This document shows, one piece after another, positions 1 through 5,062 of a stretch of 5,957 nt of DNA (its first letter is position 1; each line of letters opens with the position of its first letter). Location of the stretch: assembly GCA_947072715.1 (NCBI GenBank), contig CAMTJB010000075.1, forward strand, positions 1 through 5,957, read 5' to 3'. Source of the DNA: an uncultured Fusobacteriaceae bacterium (GTDB lineage Bacteria; Fusobacteriota; Fusobacteriia; Fusobacteriales; Fusobacteriaceae). The notes below the pieces were generated by a model. That model was not told where the DNA came from. It did not search any database and saw only the letters and a list, made by a program, of their open reading frames with translations. The translations under genes and the position numbers were made by a program.

Positions 1-726
1 AGGTAGATCAATTATTCTACTTATTACTACAGTCCCTGCTATTTCAAACTTTATATGTTTTGTTCCTATAATTACTTTTACATTTTCATTACTGAAACTT
101 CTAAATAATTTTGTTATAACATCCACTGTATTTAAAGGTAAACTTAGAGAAAATTTTTCACTTGAACTAATCTCTTTTTCTAAATAAACAAGTCTGTAAG
201 TATCTGTTCCTACGAACATCATTTTATTATTATTCGATTCTATTCTTATACAGTTGATTCTCATATCATCACTACTCTGAGAAGCTGCAAATTTAGTTTT
301 TTCAAAAATTTCAACTAACTCTAAACTATCTATATTAAAACAATTAACTTCATTTTCTATATTTATTATTAGATGATTTTTAGGAAATTCATCTGAATCA
401 AATAAGGAAAACTCTGTAGCTGAATCCTCTGTTTCTATTGTTAAAACTAAATTATCTGACTTTAGTAAAAAGTACTCATCATTTAACTCTTTTAAATACT
501 CTTCAACTATTTGATGTTGAAAAACTATTTTTCCAGCTTCTTTTACCTCTGCCTCCATACTTGTAACAATTGTGATTTCTAAATTTGTACCGTAAAATTT
601 TAAACTATTTTCAATTATTTCAATATATGCACATGAAATAATTGGTTTTATTTTATTTTCTGTTATTGCTTTCTCAATTGTTTTTAATTTTTTTAGAAAC
701 TCTATTCTATTAACTCTTACTTCCAC
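1..726 (-). CDS. dnaN: DNA polymerase III beta subunit (sliding clamp), 3' end cut by window edge
   Basis: An open frame of 242 codons runs from a GTG at 726 to the left edge without a stop. The product resembles the bacterial sliding clamp, the ring-shaped dimer that tethers the replicative polymerase and repair proteins to DNA. Domain 1 spans about residues 1-117 and contains GTNLEITI (46-53), the usual G/ATDLEI strand. Domain 2 begins near residue 124 and contains KFAASQSSDDMRI and GTDTYRL (173-179), matching the family's TDG/SHRL strand that lines the clamp-binding pocket. The visible part ends with ISRIIDLP, which matches the SRLIDG-type end of domain 2. About one third (domain 3) is missing, since the family is usually near 370 residues. 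The GTG is preceded by GGAGGA at 731-736 with four bases between. It lies 26 bases after gpsA and is probably co-transcribed with plsY-gpsA. Similarity is judged by eye, but several motifs fall in the correct order. Confidence 0.88.
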   Translation of the reverse strand, partial: MEVRVNRIEFLKKLKTIEKAITENKIKPIISCAYIEIIENSLKFYGTNLEITIVTSMEAEVKEAGKIVFQHQIVEEYLKELNDEYFLLKSDNLVLTIETEDSATEFSLFDSDEFPKNHLIINIENEVNCFNIDSLELVEIFEKTKFAASQSSDDMRINCIRIESNNNKMMFVGTDTYRLVYLEKEISSSEKFSLSLPLNTVDVITKLFRSFSNENVKVIIGTKHIKFEIAGTVVISRIIDLP

Positions 727-730
727 TTTT

Positions 731-736
731 TCCTCC
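731..736 (-). promoter_or_regulatory. Ribosome binding site of dnaN
   Basis: GGAGGA on the minus strand ends four bases before the GTG at 726-724. This near-perfect Shine-Dalgarno match decides the non-ATG start of dnaN, since no ATG lies in frame close by. It sits inside the 26-base gap after the gpsA stop, so the clamp gene has its own efficient initiation site within the operon. Confidence 0.8.
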
Positions 737-752
737 AAACTAAAACTCTTTT

Positions 753-1751
753 TTAAAACTCACCTTTTAATTCTCTCGACATTAAATCTCTTACTATTTG
801 CTTTGCATCGCCTTTATTGTATATAATTTCATATATTCCATTAACAATAGGCATCTCAACATTGTTTTTTAAAGAACTTTCATGTACTGCTTTTACTGTT
901 GGTACACCCTCAGCAACCATTATCATTGTTTCCATTATCTCTTCCATAGTTTTTCCTTTTCCAAGGCTTTCTCCTACGTATCTATTTCTTGAATGCTTAC
1001 TAGCACAAGTAACTATAAGGTCACCTATTCCAGTTAATCCAGAAAAAGTCTTTTCATCAGCTCCTAAAGCTTTTCCGTATCTAATCATTTCTGATAATCC
1101 TCTAGTTATTAAAGCTGCCTTTGTATTATCTCCATAACCCATTCCATCAGCAATTCCAGCTCCTATAGCTAAACAGTTTTTAACAGCTGCACCAATTTCA
1201 ACTCCTATAATGTCAGAATTCGAATATACTCTGAAGTTCTCATTATTAAAAACTTCCTGTACTTTTTTAGCTGTATCTGGATTTCCAGCGGCTACTATTG
1301 TTGTAGGAAGTCCTAGCCCTACCTCTTCAGCATGAGTTGGACCAGATAATACTACTATATTTTTATGATATTTACCTAATATCTCTTCTTTTATAACTTC
1401 TGACAATCTTAATCCACTACTAATCTCTATTCCTTTTCCTGTATTTACAATAATCATATCACTAGTTACTTGATTTGAAAGCTTATTAACTACACTTCTT
1501 AAACTCTGTGAAGGTATTGAAAATACAACCATTTTTGCATCTTTCAATAAATTTTCAATGTCACTTACTATTGTTATATTATCAGGAAATTTTATACCAC
1601 TAAGGTATTTTTTATTTTCTCTTTCTAATTTTAAAAGTTCTGCTTGTTCCTTATTGTATTCCCATAAAATGATTTCATGGCCATTTTTAGCTAAATTAAT
1701 CCCTAAAGCTGTACCCCAACTTCCTGCACCAACTACAACAATTCTCTCCAT
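753..1751 (-). CDS. gpsA: NAD(P)H-dependent glycerol-3-phosphate dehydrogenase
   Basis: GpsA reduces dihydroxyacetone phosphate to sn-glycerol-3-phosphate in the cytoplasm, supplying the backbone of phospholipids. The 332-residue product has the usual family length. The N-terminal Rossmann motif is GAGSWGTALG (residues 8-17). A conserved LSGPTHAEEV segment follows near 135-144. The helical C-terminal domain carries the catalytic lysine in AAVKN (K191) and the signature segment GDNTKAALITRG (207-218). GLTGIGDLIVTC (238-249) and SRNR (254-257) complete the signature, and EGVPTV (281-286) lies near the end. I start at ATG 1751 because GAGGTG (1762-1757) stands at proper distance before it; a GTG at 1757, two codons upstream, overlaps that site and is a poor start. 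It follows plsY by 15 bases, so the two consecutive enzymes of lipid synthesis sit in one operon. Nothing looks broken. Confidence 0.97.
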   Translation of the reverse strand: MERIVVVGAGSWGTALGINLAKNGHEIILWEYNKEQAELLKLERENKKYLSGIKFPDNITIVSDIENLLKDAKMVVFSIPSQSLRSVVNKLSNQVTSDMIIVNTGKGIEISSGLRLSEVIKEEILGKYHKNIVVLSGPTHAEEVGLGLPTTIVAAGNPDTAKKVQEVFNNENFRVYSNSDIIGVEIGAAVKNCLAIGAGIADGMGYGDNTKAALITRGLSEMIRYGKALGADEKTFSGLTGIGDLIVTCASKHSRNRYVGESLGKGKTMEEIMETMIMVAEGVPTVKAVHESSLKNNVEMPIVNGIYEIIYNKGDAKQIVRDLMSRELKGEF

Positions 1752-1756
1752 AAACA

Positions 1757-1762
1757 CACCTC
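1757..1762 (-). promoter_or_regulatory. Ribosome binding site deciding the gpsA start
   Basis: GAGGTG on the minus strand ends five bases before ATG 1751-1749. The upstream in-frame GTG at 1757-1755 begins on the last base of this motif, so it cannot use it. The site lies directly after the plsY stop codon (1767-1769), fitting tight coupling of the two genes. Confidence 0.75.
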
Positions 1763-1766
1763 TATA

Positions 1767-2378
1767 TTATTTTTTTGCTTTAAATTTATTCTCTGTTCCT
1801 TTTAAAAGCCTTTCTATATTTGTCTTATGTTTATAAATTACAAAAATTCCTACTATTAAAGATAATACAAATAATGGTACTCTTTCTATCCCATCTCTCA
1901 TTGGTAAAAATAAAGCTAAGATAGGTAATAATGCTGCACCTATTATAGACCCAAGAGATATATATTTAGTTAAATAAACTACTATTACAAAAGTTAAGAA
2001 AACACTTGTAATTCCTAATGGAAAAAGATACAGAAAAACACCTAAACTTGTTGCAACTCCTTTTCCACCTTTAAAATTTAAGAACATAGATAAAGTATGT
2101 CCCAAAATAGCTACAAGACCTAATGCAATAAGTTCGTTTCCTGATTGCCCAAATACTTCTTGTGCTATATATAAAGGTAAATATCCTTTTAAAGCATCTG
2201 CTATAAGAACCATTATACCACACTTTGGTCCTAAAACTCTATATGCATTAGTTGCTCCTGAATTATTACTTCCGTACTCTCTTATGTCTAGATTCTTGAC
2301 AATTTTTCCTATCCATACCCCGCTTGGCAAAGAACCAAATAAATAGGCTATAATAGCCGTTATTAAAAATTCGCTCAT
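1767..2378 (-). CDS. plsY: Acyl-phosphate:glycerol-3-phosphate acyltransferase
   Basis: PlsY is an inner-membrane enzyme that transfers the acyl group of acyl-phosphate (made by PlsX) to position 1 of glycerol-3-phosphate, giving lysophosphatidic acid. The 203-residue length is normal. All three family motifs are visible. The first is SLPSG (16-20) leading into GSNNSGATN (36-44), the second is FKGGKGVAT (102-110), and the third is KHKTNIERLLKGTE (183-196). About five hydrophobic membrane segments are apparent, near residues 3-23, 54-73, 82-100, 113-136 and 143-182 (the last possibly two). The start is ATG 2378, giving the typical short hydrophobic N-terminus. GGAG at 2393-2390 is the only Shine-Dalgarno candidate, and its 11-base spacing is rather long, so initiation may be modest. 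It is the first gene of plsY-gpsA-dnaN and uses the glycerol-3-phosphate made by GpsA. PlsX is not in this window. Confidence 0.97.
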   Translation of the reverse strand: MSEFLITAIIAYLFGSLPSGVWIGKIVKNLDIREYGSNNSGATNAYRVLGPKCGIMVLIADALKGYLPLYIAQEVFGQSGNELIALGLVAILGHTLSMFLNFKGGKGVATSLGVFLYLFPLGITSVFLTFVIVVYLTKYISLGSIIGAALLPILALFLPMRDGIERVPLFVLSLIVGIFVIYKHKTNIERLLKGTENKFKAKK

Positions 2379-2407
2379 TAATTTATCAACTCCATCTTAA
2401 TTTTTTC

Positions 2408-2426
2408 TGATTATAATTCATTATCA
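2408..2426 (-). promoter_or_regulatory. Operator-like 19-bp palindrome at the plsY transcription start
   Basis: The minus-strand sequence TGATAATGAATTATAATCA is an imperfect inverted repeat with TGAT and ATCA ends and matching interior bases at most positions. It begins at the predicted +1 of the plsY promoter, where a bound repressor would block transcription. The half sites resemble Fur/PerR-family boxes (TGATAAT, ATTATAA), but the spacing is not canonical. Such AT-rich palindromes also arise by chance in a genome of this composition. Confidence 0.3.
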
Positions 2427-2431
2427 TTTTT

Positions 2432-2460
2432 ATTATAACAATTTTTTTTCTAAACATAAA
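2432..2460 (-). promoter_or_regulatory. Extended -10 promoter of plsY-gpsA-dnaN
   Basis: On the minus strand a perfect TATAAT (2437-2432) is preceded by TG one base upstream, giving the extended -10 motif TGTTATAAT. Seventeen bases further up lies TTTATG (2460-2455), a weak -35 (three of six). Extended -10 promoters tolerate a weak -35. Transcription would start near 2425, giving a leader of about 47 bases before plsY. The whole interval 2379-2526 contains no gene. Confidence 0.65.
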
Positions 2461-2526
2461 GTGTTATTTCTAAGATATTTAGGATTAGTTTTCTTTTTTT
2501 TATTATATAAATTTAATTTCAATATA

Positions 2527-2569
2527 AAAAGTAGTTAATCTCTTTTTCATTTAGAGATTAACTACTTTT
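2527..2569 (-). terminator. Rho-independent terminator after the NhaC-family gene
   Basis: A perfect hairpin has a 13-bp core (2531-2543 with 2553-2565), extended by four A-T pairs on the outside, and a nine-base loop. On the minus strand it is followed by a run of T. It lies about 29 bases beyond the antiporter stop codon (2598-2600). The other strand also ends in a T-rich tail, so it could work in both directions. It separates the antiporter from the plsY operon. Confidence 0.88.
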
Positions 2570-2597
2570 ATTTTATTCTACTTAATAAAGTAAATAT

Positions 2598-4007
2598 TTA
2601 CTGAACTTTTGATTCTACTTTTATATCCTTACCCTTTATTTTTTCAATTGAAAAACCTAAAAATCCATAAGTTATAGAAATTAAAGGACATAGTAGATTT
2701 AAGAAACAATAAGGAACATATGCCCATGGCTGTAATCCTAAAGCTCCTATCATTGTTGCCCCACAGGTATTCCATGGAATTAATGATGAAGTCATTGTTC
2801 CTGAATCCTCTAAACATCTAGATAAATTTTTAGGTGCTAAACCTCTATTTTCATACTCTTTTTTGAACATTCTTCCTGGTATAACTATTGATAAATACTG
2901 ATCTCCTGCAACAACATTTATGAAAATTGGAGTTAAAATTGTTGTTAAAATTAATTTTCCTGTTGTTGTTGCGTACTTTAATACAGAATTTGCTAAAACT
3001 TCTAACATTCCTGATTTTTCCATAATTCCACCAAATACCATGGCACACATTATTAAGGATACTGTCCACATCATAGAGTTCATTCCACCTCTATTCAATA
3101 ACTTATCAACCATTTCAAATCCACTATTTCCTTCATATCCATAATGAAGTGCTCCTAGAACTTCTGAAAAAGTCTTACCTTGAACTAATATTGCTGCTGC
3201 CCCACCTAATGCTGCTCCTATAAATAATCCTGGAATTGCTGGTGTTTTTAAAATAATTACTACTATTAGCAACACTGGTATCATCAATAACCATGGACTG
3301 ATTATAAAATTAGAAGACATTACACTTAAAATTTTATCAATTGTTTCTTGGTTTGAAGTTACTGCTTTTCCATTAAATCCCATAAACGTAAATATTCCCA
3401 AAGATATTATAAATGCTGGTAAAGTTGTATATAACATATGTCTAATATGTTCAAATAAAGTTGCTCCTGCCATTGCTGGTGCTAAATTAGTTGTATCTGA
3501 AAGTGGTGACATTTTATCTCCAAAATAAGATCCTGATATTACTGCTCCTGCAATTATATTTCTATCAATTCCAAAACCTTCTCCAATACCTATTAAAGCT
3601 ACTCCAATTGTTGAAACCGTTGTCCAAGAACTTCCTAAAGACAAAGATACAATAGAACAAACAATAAGTGATAGCGGTAAAAAAGCTGATGGATTTATTA
3701 GTTTTAATCCATAGTATATCATAGTTGGAACTACTCCTGATAAAATCCAAGTTCCAATTACCATTCCAATTATTAAAAGAATTAAAATAGCTGACATAGA
3801 CATTTTTATAGTCTCAACTACTCCCTCTTCTAAATCAACCCAAGCTACTTTTCCTGCTACTTTTGCAACAATAGCTGCAACCATTCCAGAGATAAAAATC
3901 GGCAAATGTACATCTATTTTTGCTATTTGAACAGCATAAAACAATGATCCCATCAAGAATAACACTGGTAATGATGATGCTCCTAAACTAATTTTTTTAT
4001 GTTTCAC
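2598..4007 (-). CDS. nhaC: NhaC-family Na+/H+ antiporter (substrate uncertain)
   Basis: This 469-residue integral membrane protein belongs to the NhaC branch of the ion transporter superfamily, which exchanges Na+ for H+ or couples Na+/H+ to carboxylate or amino-acid exchange (for example MleN). It has many hydrophobic segments along its length. Family landmarks are SLGSSWTTVSTIG (122-134), GSYFGDKMSPLSDTTNLAP (159-177) with its conserved Asp and Ser/Thr residues, DQYLS (369-373) and SGTMTSSLIPWNTCG (402-416). I choose GTG 4007 because GGGGGAG at 4019-4013 precedes it by five bases. A TTG at 4043 would add 12 polar residues and lacks a ribosome binding site. The gene has its own promoter and terminator and stands between the lysine aminomutase genes and the lipid operon. 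NhaC-superfamily members have been predicted as lysine transporters (LysW), so lysine or a fermentation product is a possible substrate. The family call is firm; the transported species is not. Confidence 0.9.
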   Translation of the reverse strand: MKHKKISLGASSLPVLFLMGSLFYAVQIAKIDVHLPIFISGMVAAIVAKVAGKVAWVDLEEGVVETIKMSMSAILILLIIGMVIGTWILSGVVPTMIYYGLKLINPSAFLPLSLIVCSIVSLSLGSSWTTVSTIGVALIGIGEGFGIDRNIIAGAVISGSYFGDKMSPLSDTTNLAPAMAGATLFEHIRHMLYTTLPAFIISLGIFTFMGFNGKAVTSNQETIDKILSVMSSNFIISPWLLMIPVLLIVVIILKTPAIPGLFIGAALGGAAAILVQGKTFSEVLGALHYGYEGNSGFEMVDKLLNRGGMNSMMWTVSLIMCAMVFGGIMEKSGMLEVLANSVLKYATTTGKLILTTILTPIFINVVAGDQYLSIVIPGRMFKKEYENRGLAPKNLSRCLEDSGTMTSSLIPWNTCGATMIGALGLQPWAYVPYCFLNLLCPLISITYGFLGFSIEKIKGKDIKVESKVQ

Positions 4008-4012
4008 TCTTA

Positions 4013-4019
4013 CTCCCCC
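4013..4019 (-). promoter_or_regulatory. Ribosome binding site setting the GTG start of the antiporter
   Basis: GGGGGAG on the minus strand stands five bases before GTG 4007-4005. It is one of the few G-rich stretches in the region and contains the GGAG core. It lies inside the longer frame that would begin at TTG 4043, which is the main argument against that upstream start. Confidence 0.75.
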
Positions 4020-4093
4020 TGTCTTTTCGTTTTTATATTCCAATATTATCGCTTTAACCTACGATATTAAAATTCTAATACTAAAATTGGTTT

Positions 4094-4122
4094 ATTTTAT
4101 CATTTAAATATAAAAGTTACAA
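4094..4122 (-). promoter_or_regulatory. Sigma-70-type promoter of the antiporter gene
   Basis: On the minus strand TTGTAA (4122-4117, four of six to consensus) and TAAAAT (4099-4094, five of six) are separated by exactly 17 bases. Transcription would begin near 4087, leaving a leader of about 80 bases before the GTG at 4007. The site lies downstream of the kamE terminator, so it would provide independent expression. The 265-base gap 4008-4272 holds no coding frame. Confidence 0.6.
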
Positions 4123-4194
4123 TATTATTATTTTTTGTATTTCTTTCATTAAAACCAATTCACTCATTCATCTTTTTAGAATGGGCATTCAAAT

Positions 4195-4232
4195 AAAAAG
4201 CACTTTCAAAAAAATTTTTGAAAGTGCTTTTT
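4195..4232 (-). terminator. Rho-independent terminator of the kamDE unit
   Basis: A perfect inverted repeat has a GCACTTTC/GAAAGTGC core (4200-4207 with 4220-4227), flanked outside by A5/T5 and inside by further A-T pairs, with a loop of about four bases. The minus-strand copy ends in a T run. It lies about 40 bases after the kamE stop (4273-4275). It would stop most transcription from the lysine mutase genes before the antiporter. Confidence 0.9.
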
Positions 4233-4272
4233 GTTTTTATATTTTAATTTTTTGTAGTTACCATTAATTCTT

Positions 4273-5061
4273 TTATTTACTGCTATTTTTTCTATTTACC
4301 ATCTCTTTAACTACAAATGTTGCAAGGTCATCAGCATATTTTCCAGGTCCAAATCCTGCATCGTATCCTAACTCTTTAGCAAGTTCATTAGTTATTCTTG
4401 CTCCACCTGCTATAACTATCATTTTATCTCTTAATCCTTCAGCTTCTAAAAGCTCTATAAGATTAGTAAGGTTTTGAATATGAACATCTTTTTGAGTTAC
4501 AGTTTGAGATATAACTATAGCGTCAGCTTTTAATTCTAAAGCTTTTTTTATAAACTCTTCATTAGGAACTTGACTTCCTAAATTGTAAGCATCTATACCT
4601 TTATATCTTTCAAGTCCATAGTGTCCTGCATAACCTTTCATATTCATAATTGCATCAATTCCAACAGTATGAGCATCTGTTCCTGTACTTGCTCCTACTA
4701 TTACAACATCTCTACCTATATTTTGGGAGATATACTCTTCTGTTTCGTACATATCCATTACATCTATTTCTAAAGCTTGAACTTTAATGCTATCATAATC
4801 AATCCCTGTTGGTACTATTCCATATACAATATAGAACGAAAACTCTTTATCAAGTGCATGATAGTGAGGAACAGCAGGATCTTTTAGTCCTAACTTTCTT
4901 GCTAAAACTAGGGCAGCTTCTACACCTTTTTCATTAGCTGGAACTGGCAGAGTAAAACTCATTTGTACCTTTCCATCATTCATTGTATCCCCATAAGGCT
5001 TTATATTATGGTAATCTATACTTTTATCGTAATCTTTTTTTTCTGATGAGTATCCAGACAT
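4273..5061 (-). CDS. kamE: Lysine 5,6-aminomutase, beta (B12-binding) subunit
   Basis: KamE is the cobalamin-binding subunit of the adenosylcobalamin- and PLP-dependent mutase that turns D-lysine or L-beta-lysine into the 5-amino isomer in anaerobic lysine fermentation. The product is 262 residues, normal for the family. An N-terminal dimerisation region (about 1-110) precedes a Rossmann-like B12 domain. That domain has the base-off motif D129-A-H131-T-V-G134, a Ser/Thr segment SQT (185-187) and the GG pair at 219-220. H131 would be the lower cobalt ligand. K142, eleven residues on, corresponds to the lysine (K144 in the Clostridium sticklandii enzyme, where the histidine is H133) that tethers PLP to this subunit. 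Start ATG 5061 lies one base after the kamD stop, with AGGAGGG (5078-5072) inside the end of kamD, so translation is probably coupled. Ornithine aminomutase is the nearest alternative, but its B12 domain is part of a much longer chain (OraE). Confidence 0.96.
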   Translation of the reverse strand: MSGYSSEKKDYDKSIDYHNIKPYGDTMNDGKVQMSFTLPVPANEKGVEAALVLARKLGLKDPAVPHYHALDKEFSFYIVYGIVPTGIDYDSIKVQALEIDVMDMYETEEYISQNIGRDVVIVGASTGTDAHTVGIDAIMNMKGYAGHYGLERYKGIDAYNLGSQVPNEEFIKKALELKADAIVISQTVTQKDVHIQNLTNLIELLEAEGLRDKMIVIAGGARITNELAKELGYDAGFGPGKYADDLATFVVKEMVNRKNSSK

Positions 5062-5062
5062 A

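Noticed and set aside
817..1836. Plus-strand open frames opposite gpsA
   Set aside because: They lie antisense to a gene with complete conserved motifs, have no family resemblance and no convincing ribosome binding site.
2378..2395. Five-codon upstream frame (MELIN) whose stop overlaps the plsY ATG
   Set aside because: It has no ribosome binding site of its own, and its ATG and GAG are better explained as the Shine-Dalgarno region of plsY.
2410..2415. Second TATAAT upstream of plsY as an alternative -10
   Set aside because: No acceptable -35 lies 16-18 bases upstream and it has no TG extension; it forms part of the palindrome instead.
2851..3750. Short frames within the antiporter gene on both strands
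   Set aside because: They are out-of-frame readings of the NhaC coding sequence with low-complexity Asn/Lys/Phe-rich products.
4008..4194. Lysine or cobalamin riboswitch upstream of the antiporter
   Set aside because: The predicted leader is only about 80 bases and shows none of the multi-helix architecture; a lysine riboswitch needs roughly twice that length.
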